Notes: generated by a model from the letters alone, not told the origin. 64,000 nt of DNA from Lentzea albida (GCF_900111005.1 NZ_FOFV01000014.1:186001-250000), one strand, 5' to 3'. Shown: positions 16,156 through 25,130, numbered from the stretch's first letter. A program made the numbers and translations.

Positions 16156-17544
16156 GTGGGCTTACTCGACGTTCTCGACGCCCGGCTCGGCGACGGGCTG
16201 GAGAACATGCTGTGCTCCCATCACACGCGCAGGTTGCGGCGGCTGGGGTGGGGCGACGTGCTCGAAGGCGACGGCGCGGGGTGGTTCACCCCGCGCCGGC
16301 CGGTGCAGCACGGCAACTCCATCGAGGTGCTGGTCGACGGCGCCAACGCGTTCCCCGTCATCGCCAAGGCGATCGAGGGCGCGCAGAAGTACGTGCACAT
16401 CGCCAACTGGCACGCCTCGCCCGACTTCCGGCTGACCCGCGAACCGGGCGCGCCGCAGTTGCGCGAGCTGCTGTCGGCCGCGGCCGAGCGGATTCCGGTG
16501 CGCGTGCTGCTGTGGGCCGGTCCGCCCGTGCCGTTCTTCGAACCGACGCGGAAGCGGGCCCTCGCCGCGCAGAAGGAGTTCCAGGAGAGCGGCGCGATCC
16601 GCTGTGAGCTCGACGCGCGGGAACGGACCCTGCACTGCCACCACGAGAAGATCGTGATCGTCGACGACGTGGCGTTCGTCGGCGGGCTCGACATGACCGC
16701 CGTGGAGGGCGACCGCCACGACTCGCCGGAGCACCCGCCGCGCGACCTCGGGTGGCACGACCACATCGCCCGTCTCGGCGGGCCCGTCGTCGCGGAGGTG
16801 GCCGCGCACTTCGCGGCGCGCTGGCTCGAGATCGCGGGCGAGACCCTGCCCTCACCCGAGGTGCCGCCGGAGGCCGGGTCCTCGTCGGTGCAGCTGGTCC
16901 GCACGATCCCGGAGAAGACCTACGACTTCGCACCGCACGGCGACTTCAGCCTGCTCGACTCGTACCTGCGGGCGCTGCGGGCGGCGGAGTCGTTCGTGTA
17001 CGTGGAGAACCAGTTCCTGTGGTCGCCGGAGATCACCGAGGTGCTCTTGGAGAAGCTGCACAACCCGCCGTCGCCGGACTTCCGGATGGTGCTGTTGTTG
17101 CCGCAGAAGCCCAGCAACGGCGCCGACACCACGCGCGGGCAGCTGGGCCGCCTGCTCGACGCCGACCCGGACAAGCGCGTTCTGGCCGCGACCCTGGTCT
17201 CGCACGGGGACGCCCCGGTCTACATCCACGCCAAGTTGTCCATTGTGGACGACAAGTGGATGTCGGTCGGCTCGGCGAACCTGAACGAGCACTCGCTGTT
17301 CAACGACACCGAGGTCAACGTGGTCACCGACGACGCCTCGGTCGTGCGCGAGACGCGGCTGAAGCTCTGGGCGGAGCACCTGGAGGGTCTCGGTGGTGAC
17401 GTCTCCGGTCCCGTGCACGAGGTCGTGGACACCCTGTGGCGCCCGGCCCTGGAACGCCCGGCCCGCGTGACGTCGCTGCCCGGTGTGTCCCGCCGTGCCG
17501 GAAGATTGCAAGGACCGTTACGCGGATTGCTGGTCGACGGCTGA
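16156..17544 (+). CDS. phospholipase D-family protein
   Basis: Cytoplasmic member of the PLD superfamily, 462 residues, with both catalytic HKD motifs: H163-x-K165-x4-D170 (HHEKIVIVDD) and HAKLSIVDDKWMSVGSANLN near residue 360. Such pairs act together as phosphodiesterase or transphosphatidylase; cardiolipin synthase and PLD-like phosphatidyl transferases share the layout. It has no membrane segment or signal peptide, so a soluble enzyme is more likely than cardiolipin synthase. GTG start with TAAATC eight bases upstream. Confidence 0.88.
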   Translation: MGLLDVLDARLGDGLENMLCSHHTRRLRRLGWGDVLEGDGAGWFTPRRPVQHGNSIEVLVDGANAFPVIAKAIEGAQKYVHIANWHASPDFRLTREPGAPQLRELLSAAAERIPVRVLLWAGPPVPFFEPTRKRALAAQKEFQESGAIRCELDARERTLHCHHEKIVIVDDVAFVGGLDMTAVEGDRHDSPEHPPRDLGWHDHIARLGGPVVAEVAAHFAARWLEIAGETLPSPEVPPEAGSSSVQLVRTIPEKTYDFAPHGDFSLLDSYLRALRAAESFVYVENQFLWSPEITEVLLEKLHNPPSPDFRMVLLLPQKPSNGADTTRGQLGRLLDADPDKRVLAATLVSHGDAPVYIHAKLSIVDDKWMSVGSANLNEHSLFNDTEVNVVTDDASVVRETRLKLWAEHLEGLGGDVSGPVHEVVDTLWRPALERPARVTSLPGVSRRAGRLQGPLRGLLVDG

Positions 17545-17566
17545 CCTGCGGCGCTAGCGTGGCCGG

Positions 17567-18136
17567 GTGGCCAACGAGGTGACGATCCCGCTGCTGCCGT
17601 GCGCCTCCATCGACGAGGTGGCCGAGTTCTACGTGATGCTCGGGTTCACGGTCACGTACCGGCAGTACCGGCCGAACGCGTACCTGTCGGTGCGGCGGGA
17701 GGAGGTCAACCTCCACTTCTTCGGCATCCCCGGTTACCAGGCGGACCAGTCGTACAGCTCGTGCCTGATCCAGGTCGAGGACCCGCGTGAGCTGTACGAG
17801 GCGTTCGCCGCCGGCATGCGCGCCGTCTACGGGCAGGTGCTGCTCACGGGGATTCCGCGGATGACCAGGCCGCGCCGCGACGGGTTCCTGTTCGTCGACC
17901 CCGGCGGCAACTGGATCCGGGTGGTGCCGGCGGTGCGGGAGTCCGTGCGGACGAACGGGCTGTCCAGGGCGTTGACCAGCGCGGTGACGCTGGCCGGGTC
18001 GCACGGGGCCGAGCGGCAGGCGTTGAAGATCCTCGAAGGCGCGTTGGTGCGCGAGGTGCACGCCTCGGAGGAGGAGCGGGCGTCGGCTCTGGAGTTCCGC
18101 GAAGAGCTGCTTGAACGGCTTAATCTACATAGGTAG
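17567..18136 (+). CDS. VOC (glyoxalase/bleomycin-resistance fold) protein, copy 1
   Basis: 189-residue protein with a VOC-fold N-terminal part (about 1-120: ANEVTIPLLPCASIDEVAEF, RQYRPNAYLSVRREEVNLHF, FLFVDPGGNWIRV) and a helical tail with ERQALKILEGAL. VOC proteins bind metal and small molecules or drugs; His and Glu positions fit but the substrate is unknown. A close paralogue lies at 18782-19378. The start GTG is six bases after TAGCGT, a leaderless promoter. The 3' end of the gene contains the promoter and operator of the next gene. Confidence 0.85.
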   Translation: MANEVTIPLLPCASIDEVAEFYVMLGFTVTYRQYRPNAYLSVRREEVNLHFFGIPGYQADQSYSSCLIQVEDPRELYEAFAAGMRAVYGQVLLTGIPRMTRPRRDGFLFVDPGGNWIRVVPAVRESVRTNGLSRALTSAVTLAGSHGAERQALKILEGALVREVHASEEERASALEFREELLERLNLHR

Positions 18137-18139
18137 TCT
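18111..18139 (+). promoter_or_regulatory. promoter and operator of the PadR-type gene, inside the upstream gene
   Basis: TTGAAC (18111-18116) and TAGTCT (18134-18139) are spaced by 17 bases; GTG 18147 follows seven bases later. The near-palindrome CTACATAGGTAG (18125-18136) covers the spacer and the start of the -10 box, so the regulator probably represses itself. The site overlaps the stop codon of the VOC gene. Confidence 0.6.
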
Positions 18140-18146
18140 TAGCGGT

Positions 18147-18452
18147 GTGGAGCCACTGCAGCGCATCGGCAAGGCCACCGTCGACGTGCTCTCCGTCCTG
18201 CTCGGCGCGGACGAGCCGCGCTGGGGTCTGGAGATCATCAAGCTCACCGGCAGGCCGTCGGGCAGCGTCTACCCGTTGCTCGACCGGCTGGAACGGGCCG
18301 GGTGGGTGACGTCCGAGTGGGACGACGACGCGCAGCGGCGCGGGCCGCGCCGGCGGATGTACCGGCTGACCGCCGAAGGGGCGGCAGAGGCGCGCAAGGT
18401 CGTGGCGCGGGTTGCTCCGGCGCCTCGGTTCGTTCCTCGGACGGCGACGTGA
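18147..18452 (+). CDS. PadR-family transcriptional regulator
   Basis: A 101-residue winged-helix repressor: LLGADEPRWGLEIIKLTGRP (helices 1-2), SGSVYPLLDRLERAGWV (recognition helix) and the beta wing RRRMYRLTAEG. PadR proteins usually control drug efflux or stress genes. It starts at the GTG at 18147, seven bases after TAGTCT. The next gene begins in its stop codon, a coupling typical for PadR plus membrane-effector pairs. Flanking VOC proteins may be its targets. Confidence 0.9.
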   Translation: MEPLQRIGKATVDVLSVLLGADEPRWGLEIIKLTGRPSGSVYPLLDRLERAGWVTSEWDDDAQRRGPRRRMYRLTAEGAAEARKVVARVAPAPRFVPRTAT

Positions 18453-18733
18453 GAGCGGCGTTGTTGTTGGTGCGGCTCATGGCGCCGGACGAGCGTTGGC
18501 GCGAGCAGTGGGAAGCGGATGTGGTCGGGGCGCGTGAGCTCGGCCTGTCGCCGTTGCGGGTGGCGTTCGGGGCTGTGCGTGCCGCTGTTGTCATGCCGTC
18601 GAGAGGAGCTGTCGTGGTCGGACCGTTGGGAATCGCGTTGAAGCACGCCGGGACGTCGCGCGGGCGGGTGGTGGCGATCGCCGTCGTGTCCGCGTTGATG
18701 CTGCTGGGTGGAGTCGTGCTGCTGTTCGCTTGA
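18449..18733 (+). CDS. small membrane protein coupled to PadR
   Basis: 94 residues from a GTG that overlaps the PadR stop (GTGA). The N-terminal part is amphipathic (LMAPDERWREQWEADVVGAR), followed by two hydrophobic stretches, the last at the extreme C-terminus (VVAIAVVSALMLLGGVVLLFA truncated here by one residue each side). No family recognised. Translational coupling suggests it works with the regulator, perhaps as membrane partner. Confidence 0.75.
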   Translation: MRAALLLVRLMAPDERWREQWEADVVGARELGLSPLRVAFGAVRAAVVMPSRGAVVVGPLGIALKHAGTSRGRVVAIAVVSALMLLGGVVLLFA

Positions 18734-18781
18734 GCAAATAGCTCGGTGTCGTTTCGGCGGGACCGGGCTTAGCTTCGGCCA

Positions 18782-19378
18782 ATGGCCAACGAACTGACTA
18801 TCCCGCTTCTGCCGTGTGCCGACATCGATGAAATGGCGTCCTTCTACGAGATGCTCGGCTTCTCGGTCACCTACCGGCAGATGAAGCCGAACCCGTACGT
18901 CGCGTTGCGGCGTGAGGACCTGAACCTGCACTTCTACGGGATGGAGGGACACGTCCCGGAGCAGTCGCACAGCACGTGCGTCGTCATCGTCGAGGACACC
19001 GGGCCGTTGTTCGAGGCGTTCGCGGCGGGGATGCGCGCGGTGCACGGGAAGGTGCTGATCTCCGGCATCCCGCGGATGACCCGGCCGCGGGTGCGCAACG
19101 ACCGGTACACCGGGTTCGCCGTCGTGGATCCGGCCGGCAACTGGATCCGGATCAACAAAGCGGCCCAGGAACCCGAAGCGCGCACCCCGCTGGCCCGCGC
19201 GATGGAGAACGCCGCCCGGCAGGCCGACGCGCGCGGGGACGAGCGGCAGGCGTTGAAGATCCTCGAAGGCGCGCTGAAGAAGGCGTCCGGTGACGAGCCC
19301 GAGCTGCCGGACGTCCAGGCCTACCGCGACGAACTGGTCGAGCGGATCACTTCGTCTGGGCCGCGTCCAGGCGCTTGA
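18782..19378 (+). CDS. VOC-fold protein, copy 2
   Basis: 198-residue paralogue of the protein at 17567-18136 with the same order of blocks: ANELTIPLLPCADIDEMASF, VALRREDLNLHFYGMEG, VVDPAGNWIRI, and the helical ERQALKILEGAL in the tail. Some 30 bases around the latter are identical in both genes, evidence for a duplication. The ATG lies six bases after TAGCTT (leaderless). The 3' end overlaps the convergent helicase gene by 32 bases. Confidence 0.85.
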   Translation: MANELTIPLLPCADIDEMASFYEMLGFSVTYRQMKPNPYVALRREDLNLHFYGMEGHVPEQSHSTCVVIVEDTGPLFEAFAAGMRAVHGKVLISGIPRMTRPRVRNDRYTGFAVVDPAGNWIRINKAAQEPEARTPLARAMENAARQADARGDERQALKILEGALKKASGDEPELPDVQAYRDELVERITSSGPRPGA

Positions 19379-21350
19379 GGGCGGCGCGGACGACCTCGGG
19401 GTCGTAGGTCGTCCAGAACGGGGGCAGCGAGGCCCTGATGAAACCGCCGTAACGGGCGGTGGCGATGCGCGGGTCGAGGACGGCCACCACGCCCTTGTCC
19501 GACATCGACCGCAGCAGGCGGCCGGCGCCCTGGGCCATCAGCAGGGCGGCGTGCGTGGCGGCGACGGTGAGGAAACCGTTGCCGCCGCGGGAACTCACCG
19601 CCTTCTGCCGGGCCGACGCCAGCGGGTCGTCCGGGCGGGGGAACGGGATCCTGTCCATGATCACGAGCTGGAGGCTGGGGCCGGGCACGTCGACGCCCTG
19701 CCACAGCGACAGGGTGCCGAACAGGCACGAGCGCTCGTCCTCGGCGAACTTCTTGACCAGCAGGCCCGTCGCGTCGTCGCCCTGGCACAGGATCGGGTGG
19801 TCGAGCTTGTCCCGCAACGCTTCCGTGGCCTGCTTCGCTGCGCGCATCGAGGAGAAGAGCCCGAGCGCGCGACCACCCGCCGCGTTCACCAGACCCTCGA
19901 TCTCGTCGAGGTACTCCTGGGGCAGGCCGTCACGCCCCGGCTGCGGCAGATGTCTTGCCACGTAGAGGATTCCGCTCGTGCCGTGCTGGAACGGCGAGCC
20001 GACGTCGAGGCCCGTCCACTTCGGACCGTCGAGGTCCTTCTCGGTCGCCGCGCCCTCGATCTTGCGGACCTTCTCCGACGGCGGCAGGCCCCACTGGCGC
20101 GCCATCGCGTCGAAGGCGCCGCCGAGCGTGAGCGTCGCGGACGTGAGCACGGTGGTGCGCTTGGCGAACAGCCGTTCCCGGAGCAGCCCGCCCACCCCGA
20201 GCGGCGCGACCCGGATGGACGGGGCCTTCTGGTTGAAGTCGCCGGAGATCCACACGACGTCGTGTTCCTCGTCGAACGCCTCCAGCACCCGCACCGCGCA
20301 GTCGTGGACCTCTTCGAGCAGGGCGAGAGCGAGCTTGCGCGCCGTCGCCCCGTCCGGGTCCTCCTTGCGTTCGGGCCCCATCGCGGACACGCAGTTGTGC
20401 GCCGCGTCGCGCGTGGCGGCCAGCGCACCCGCGAGAGCGCGCGGCAGTGCGTCGAGACGGCCCGGCGGCATGTCCTCGAGGATCATCGCGAGCCCGTCGC
20501 TCGCCTCGGCCAGCCGGTCGGCGATGTCCTGGTCGATCAGCCTGCCGCACCGGCGCGCCGCCATGGAGACGCTCGCGCCGCTCAGCTCCTCCGTCGCCAC
20601 CGACGTGACGCGGTCGACGAGGTCGTGCGCCTCGTCGATCACCACCACGTCGTGGTCGGGCAGGACCTGGTAGCCCTCCAACGCGTCGATGGCGAGCATC
20701 GCGTGGTTCGTGACCACCACATCGGCCTTGCCGGCCTCGGCCCGAGCCCGTTCCGCGAAGCAGTCGGACCCGATCGGGCACTTGCTCACGCCGAGGCACT
20801 CGCGGGCCGTGACGCTGACCTGCCGCCACGCCTGCTCGCTCACACCCGGCACCAGCTCGTCACGGTCACCGGTCTCGGTGTCCGACGACCACTCGTGCAG
20901 CCGCTTCACCTCGCGCCCGAGCTTGGACACGGCGAACGGGTCGAACAGCGCGTCGTCCTCGGGCTCGTCGGGCGCGCCGTTGTGCACGCGGTGCATGCAC
21001 AGGTAGTTCCTGCGGCCCTTGAGGATCGCGAACGTGGGCTCCCGCCCGAGCTCCTTCTTCAGGGCCTTCGACAGCCGCGGCAGGTCCCGGTCGACCAGCT
21101 GCCGCTGCAGCGCGATCGTGGCCGTGCTCACCACCACCGTCTCGTCCTCGGCCACCGCGTGCCGGATGGACGGCACCAGGTACGCCAGCGACTTGCCGGT
21201 GCCGGTGCCCGCCTGCACCGCGAGGTGCTCGCCCGTGCGGATCGAGTGGTCGACGGCCTCGGCCATCTCCACCTGACCAGGGCGCTCCGCGCCGCCGACG
21301 GCGTGGACGGCGGTTTCGAGCAGGCTCAGGGTGGGGGGAACTTCAGGCAC
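19347..21350 (-). CDS. dinG: ATP-dependent helicase, DinG/XPD type
   Basis: DNA-damage-related superfamily 2 helicase (5'-3' DNA, R-loop or G4 unwinding in the family), 667 residues. Walker A AGTGTGKS (47-54), DEAH box in VVIDEAHDLVDR, and the late motif AQGAGRLLRSMSDKG are clear. Four cysteines that would hold the 4Fe-4S cluster lie between (YLCMHRV, ECLGVSKCPIGSDCF). GTG start seven bases after TACGGT. In M. tuberculosis dinG neighbours pncB; here 8 kb of other genes lie between. Confidence 0.95.
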   Translation of the reverse strand: MPEVPPTLSLLETAVHAVGGAERPGQVEMAEAVDHSIRTGEHLAVQAGTGTGKSLAYLVPSIRHAVAEDETVVVSTATIALQRQLVDRDLPRLSKALKKELGREPTFAILKGRRNYLCMHRVHNGAPDEPEDDALFDPFAVSKLGREVKRLHEWSSDTETGDRDELVPGVSEQAWRQVSVTARECLGVSKCPIGSDCFAERARAEAGKADVVVTNHAMLAIDALEGYQVLPDHDVVVIDEAHDLVDRVTSVATEELSGASVSMAARRCGRLIDQDIADRLAEASDGLAMILEDMPPGRLDALPRALAGALAATRDAAHNCVSAMGPERKEDPDGATARKLALALLEEVHDCAVRVLEAFDEEHDVVWISGDFNQKAPSIRVAPLGVGGLLRERLFAKRTTVLTSATLTLGGAFDAMARQWGLPPSEKVRKIEGAATEKDLDGPKWTGLDVGSPFQHGTSGILYVARHLPQPGRDGLPQEYLDEIEGLVNAAGGRALGLFSSMRAAKQATEALRDKLDHPILCQGDDATGLLVKKFAEDERSCLFGTLSLWQGVDVPGPSLQLVIMDRIPFPRPDDPLASARQKAVSSRGGNGFLTVAATHAALLMAQGAGRLLRSMSDKGVVAVLDPRIATARYGGFIRASLPPFWTTYDPEVVRAALKRLDAAQTK

Positions 21351-21584
21351 GGGACAGACCGTACCCGCCAGGTCCGACAGTCCCGTCAGACCCGCTGGGG
21401 TCGTGGTGGTTGGGGTGCTGCGGGGGCTGGGTTGGCGGCCGCGGGTCAGGTGCGGCGGGAGGAAGGCGGCGGAGGGCTCGTGGGTGCGGCAGGTGGGCGG
21501 CGCGTGAGAGGTCCGCGGGGCCCGGGGCTGCGGGGTTTCGGGCCTCGGGCGGCGACGACCGGACCGAGGCGGCGAGGCCGCGGC

Positions 21585-22391
21585 TCAGTCGCCGCCTCCA
21601 CCGCAACCACCGCCGCACCCTCCTCCGCCGCATCCGCTGCCACCGCTGTCGCTCGACCCGCAGCCGCTGTCCGACGAGCACCCGCCCCCGCAACTGCTGC
21701 TGGACGTCGCCTCGCGCCCCGGCAGCATCCCGAGCGCGAGCGCGGACAACCCGAACATCCCCGCGATCGCGAGTCCGCCGGCCCGCCCGCGCAGTCCCCG
21801 TGCCGCGACGGCACCCACCGGGTCCTTCGAGGTCACCCGCCGCTGGGCACGCTTCACCAGCAGGTACCCGGCCCGCGTGCGCAGTCGGCCCGGGTCGCGG
21901 GCGCGCAGCACGGAGGCCCAGACGATCGCCACCACCGCCCCCGCGAAGAAGTACCAGAACGGGAACTCGGTGAAGGGCGGGCCGAAGTCGAGGAAGTCCA
22001 CCAGGAGCTGTGGTGCCACGGCGCTCAGCACTCCGGCGACGAACAGCACCGGCGCTGCCAGGAACAGCCACGGGTACAGGCGCGGGCGCCACGAGCGGCG
22101 GCGGCGCAGCAGGCGGCGGTTCACCAGGTGGGTGCGCAGGCCTTCCGCTTCGGGTGAGCGGTACGCGCCGTAGACGACGTCGTTCAGGAGCCTTCCGTGG
22201 CGCACGGCCCGCAGGATCTGCGCCTCCAACGGGGTGGCGGGGCCCTGGCCCGGCACGTGGACGGCGCTCAGCACGCCCTCGCGCGAGACCCGCACCAGGC
22301 CCGCCTGGATCAGGCGGGCCAGGGCGACCTCCGCCGCGCGGGCCGGGCCGCCCGCGAGGCAGCCCAGCTCTTCGTGGGTATGCGTCGTCAC
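21585..22391 (-). CDS. TIGR04222-type membrane protein with Cys/Gly-rich tail
   Basis: 268 residues: an N-terminal soluble domain (about 1-95, including AGGPARAAEVALARLIQAGL), two membrane spans (about 115-135 and 143-163), another near 205-225, and a tail of 39 residues composed only of Ser, Gly, Cys and Asp, with six cysteines. This architecture is the TIGR04222 family of actinobacteria and cyanobacteria, function unknown. The tail could bind metal or form disulfides, depending on which side of the membrane it lies. GTG start. Confidence 0.82.
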   Translation of the reverse strand: MTTHTHEELGCLAGGPARAAEVALARLIQAGLVRVSREGVLSAVHVPGQGPATPLEAQILRAVRHGRLLNDVVYGAYRSPEAEGLRTHLVNRRLLRRRRSWRPRLYPWLFLAAPVLFVAGVLSAVAPQLLVDFLDFGPPFTEFPFWYFFAGAVVAIVWASVLRARDPGRLRTRAGYLLVKRAQRRVTSKDPVGAVAARGLRGRAGGLAIAGMFGLSALALGMLPGREATSSSSCGGGCSSDSGCGSSDSGGSGCGGGGCGGGCGGGGD

Positions 22392-22413
22392 GCGGATTTC
22401 TCGGCCGCGGACC

Positions 22414-23076
22414 TCACGCCGTTACGTCGGCCATGATCCGGTCGAACAGCTCGAGCGAGGCCTGGGCGTGCGCGACGGTCAGCGGCACGTCCGCGCCCCG
22501 GCGGGAGGCGACCAGGTCCAGGACCGGCAGGTCGGGCCACCTCGCCGCCGCCAGTTCGCCGGCGCGGGACTTGCTGACGATCTCGCCCGTGCGGATCGTG
22601 TGCCACAGCCTCGCCGGGCCGAGGCCCACCCACAGCAGCGACTCGCGCGGGATCGGCGCCGCCGGGTCCAGGGACGGGAGCACCTCGCGCAAGCGGTCGA
22701 AGTCCAGCTTCCAGTAGCTGACGAGGTTCGTGCGGCAGTAGTCCTCGACGTCCGCGGCCGTTCCGGGGCATGTGGGCCGTGCGCCGCGCACGGTCTGGCC
22801 GACGGTCCGCAGCTGTTGCCACAGCACGGGGGTGATCTCCCCGGCCAGCGGCGTCACGTCGAAGACCGGCTTCTCCAGCGAGCCCACCAGGACCACGGCG
22901 ACGTCGGCGCCCTCGAACGCGGGCACCTCGGCGGCGGACGACAGCTCGATCACGACGTCGAGGTCCGAGTCGGGCACCACGTCGTCCAGAACACGGGAGC
23001 CATAAACGTGCGCGCCTGCCACAAGGCCCGGCAGGCGCGCATCCAAGAACGACAAGTACTCCCCAGGCGTGATCAC
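22414..23076 (-). CDS. nucleotidyltransferase-like protein (AadA/DUF4111-related)
   Basis: 220-residue protein with the polymerase-beta nucleotidyltransferase signature GSRVLDDVVPDSDLDVVI (about residues 26-43; Gly-Ser and two Asp of the DxD). A helical C-terminal part follows, as in streptomycin 3''-adenylyltransferases. Whether it modifies an antibiotic is not shown. I start at the GTG at 23076, seven bases after TAGCTT on the minus strand; a TTG at 23085 is the alternative. It directly follows bioY. Confidence 0.75.
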   Translation of the reverse strand: MITPGEYLSFLDARLPGLVAGAHVYGSRVLDDVVPDSDLDVVIELSSAAEVPAFEGADVAVVLVGSLEKPVFDVTPLAGEITPVLWQQLRTVGQTVRGARPTCPGTAADVEDYCRTNLVSYWKLDFDRLREVLPSLDPAAPIPRESLLWVGLGPARLWHTIRTGEIVSKSRAGELAAARWPDLPVLDLVASRRGADVPLTVAHAQASLELFDRIMADVTA

Positions 23077-23086
23077 CTGGTCCAAG

Positions 23087-23659
23087 CTACCGGCGGCGGA
23101 CGAGCGCCCAGGCCCCCGGCAGCAGGCCCGCGGCCAGCGCGATCTTCAGCGCGTCCCCGATCAGGAACGGCAGCACGCCGACGGCCAGGGCCTTGCCGAA
23201 CGACAGGCCCGCCGCGGCCATCAGCCACGGCACGCCGACCGAGTAGATGGCCAGGTTGCCCAGCGCCATCGTGCCGATCGTCCGCAACGGCGTCCGGTCG
23301 CCACCGCGTCCGGCCAGGTAGCCGACCAGGGCACCGGCGAACACGAAGCCCACGACGTAGCCGAGCGACACCGGGACGCCCGACGACCCGCCCTGGAACC
23401 ACGGCACGCCCGCGACGCCCGCGATCAGGTACAGCAGCATCGAGGTCGCCCCGCGCTGCCAGCCCAGGGACGCGCCGACCAGCAGCGCGGCGAACGTCTG
23501 GCCGGTCAGCGGTACCGGGCTGCCGGGGATCGGCAGCGCCACCTGGGCGGCGAGGCCGGTGAAGGCGGCACCGGCGACGACCAGGGTCAGGTCGCGGGCC
23601 AGTGCGCCCGGCACGAAGTCGGCGAGCACGGTGCGACGAGGCGCGAGTGCGAGAGTCAC
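23087..23659 (-). CDS. bioY: biotin transporter S component BioY
   Basis: Substrate-binding membrane protein of an ECF-type biotin importer, 190 residues with six predicted spans. BioY signatures are present: PIPGSPVPLTGQTFAALLVG, LYLIAGVAGVPWF, LGYVVGFVFAGALVGYLAGR. No EcfA/EcfT genes are adjacent, so it acts alone or with a shared module. GTG start behind GGGAGGGAAC. A palindrome 24 bases upstream could be a biotin-repressor site. Confidence 0.93.
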   Translation of the reverse strand: MTLALAPRRTVLADFVPGALARDLTLVVAGAAFTGLAAQVALPIPGSPVPLTGQTFAALLVGASLGWQRGATSMLLYLIAGVAGVPWFQGGSSGVPVSLGYVVGFVFAGALVGYLAGRGGDRTPLRTIGTMALGNLAIYSVGVPWLMAAAGLSFGKALAVGVLPFLIGDALKIALAAGLLPGAWALVRRR

Positions 23660-23682
23660 GTTCCCTCCCAGGCGGAATCGAG

Positions 23683-23696
23683 TGAACCGAGGTTAA
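23683..23696. promoter_or_regulatory. candidate biotin-repressor (BioQ-like) operator
   Basis: TGAACCGAGGTTAA is a near-palindrome (TGAACC, two bases, GGTTAA) located 24 bases before the bioY start. It resembles the TGAAC/GTT arms described for actinobacterial BioQ sites, with a slightly different spacer. Confidence 0.4.
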
Positions 23697-23759
23697 CCAG
23701 GGAGACTCGAGAACGTCTTTGTTCGATCTCTACAAAGTGACCGGTCACACACGCGCTCG

Positions 23760-25130
23760 TCACACGTCGAGAGCCACCTTGCCCGCCACCCGGTCCTCGT
23801 TGCGACGTGTCTTCGTCCAGCCGTTGTGCCCGCGCACCAAACGGATCAGCGCGCGCCACGACGTGATGTAGAAGGTGTAGATGTACAGCGCGTAGCCGAA
23901 CCCGTACCCGATGGACTTCCAGAACCCGACGTCCACGCAACGCGCGCGGTACACCGGCCCCCACAGGACGAACGGCAACAGCCCGAACGCTCCGTACACG
24001 GTGAAGAGGATCCACGCGCCCTCGAAGAACCACGTGACGACTTCCGAAGGCGACACCACGAACCGGTAGGCCATCATCGCCATCGGGATCGGGTAGATGA
24101 GCGTGCCGAGCAACTGCATCCACGGCTGGGCGAGGTAGTACATCATCTCGGCCGCACCGAGGGTGGTCAGGTGGTCGGAGTCCCAGATGCGCCGCAGATA
24201 ACGCATGCACTGCATGGTTCCCTGCCCCCAACGGGTGCGTTGCGCGAGGAACCGGCGCAACGAGTACAGCGCCTCCTGGTTCACGTGCGTGTCCAACGAG
24301 AAACCCGTGTGCCAGCCCGCCGTCAGCAGGTGCACGCCGAGCTCGAAGTCCTCCAGCAACGAGCCGCGCCAGGGCGATCCGGTCGGTCCCGCGATCGAGT
24401 CCAAAGCGGACAGACGCGTGAACTGCCCGTTGCCGCCCATGGAGATCGTGCCCGTCGCACCGCGCGACATCTGGATCGCCGCGATGGCCGTGCGGAACTC
24501 CAGGTCCTGCATCCGCACGAGGCCGGCACCGAACGCGCGCCGCCACCGCGTCACGCCCGGCTGCCGCTCCCCGGCGTTGATCATCCGCACGTCCACCTGC
24601 ACGGCGCCGATCCGCGGGTTGCCGAAGAGGTGCGTGGCCGCGCAGACCTCCAGGCAGTTCGCGGCGGGACGGCCGTCCGCGTCGACCACGACGACGATGG
24701 CGCGGTCGGCGTCGGCCCGGCGGCCCATCCACATCTTCAACGTGCGGTAGGCGTCGTTCAGCGCGTTGCCCTTGCCGGTGCGGGCATAGGGCCGTTGGCG
24801 CTGCACGAGGTGGATCTGCGGATCGCGGATGCCGCCGTTGCGCTTCAACGTGCGCACGACGCCGGCGGTGCGGTCGTCCGAGTCGTCGTCGATGACCCAC
24901 ACGTGCGCGATGGGGAACGTCTCGCGCAGGTACCTGATCGTGCCGCCGATGACGGCCTCCTCGTCGCGGCACGGCACGAAGAAGTGCCATTCGAACGACG
25001 AGGGCTCCCCGACGGGCGCGGGCTTGCGCTTCAGGTAGGGGACCACGATCACGAACACGTACGTCACGAAGGCCACGCTCATCGTCAGGGCGAGCGCCTG
25101 CGTGAACCCGAGGACGAGGTCGAGGCTCAC
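23760..25130 (-). CDS. processive GT2 glycosyltransferase of the exosortase island
   Basis: Membrane glycosyltransferase family 2, 456 residues. One N-terminal span (about 4-28) precedes the catalytic domain with EWHFFVPCRDEEAVI, VIDDDSDDRT, VVVDADGRP (DxD), SLLEDFELG and QRTRWGQGTM (QxxRW), the pattern of processive enzymes such as hyaluronan or cellulose synthase. Several C-terminal spans follow. It starts at the GTG that overlaps the exosortase stop by four bases (GTGA), so the two are coupled. It probably makes or extends a surface glycan connected with the sorted proteins. Confidence 0.9.
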   Translation of the reverse strand: MSLDLVLGFTQALALTMSVAFVTYVFVIVVPYLKRKPAPVGEPSSFEWHFFVPCRDEEAVIGGTIRYLRETFPIAHVWVIDDDSDDRTAGVVRTLKRNGGIRDPQIHLVQRQRPYARTGKGNALNDAYRTLKMWMGRRADADRAIVVVVDADGRPAANCLEVCAATHLFGNPRIGAVQVDVRMINAGERQPGVTRWRRAFGAGLVRMQDLEFRTAIAAIQMSRGATGTISMGGNGQFTRLSALDSIAGPTGSPWRGSLLEDFELGVHLLTAGWHTGFSLDTHVNQEALYSLRRFLAQRTRWGQGTMQCMRYLRRIWDSDHLTTLGAAEMMYYLAQPWMQLLGTLIYPIPMAMMAYRFVVSPSEVVTWFFEGAWILFTVYGAFGLLPFVLWGPVYRARCVDVGFWKSIGYGFGYALYIYTFYITSWRALIRLVRGHNGWTKTRRNEDRVAGKVALDV

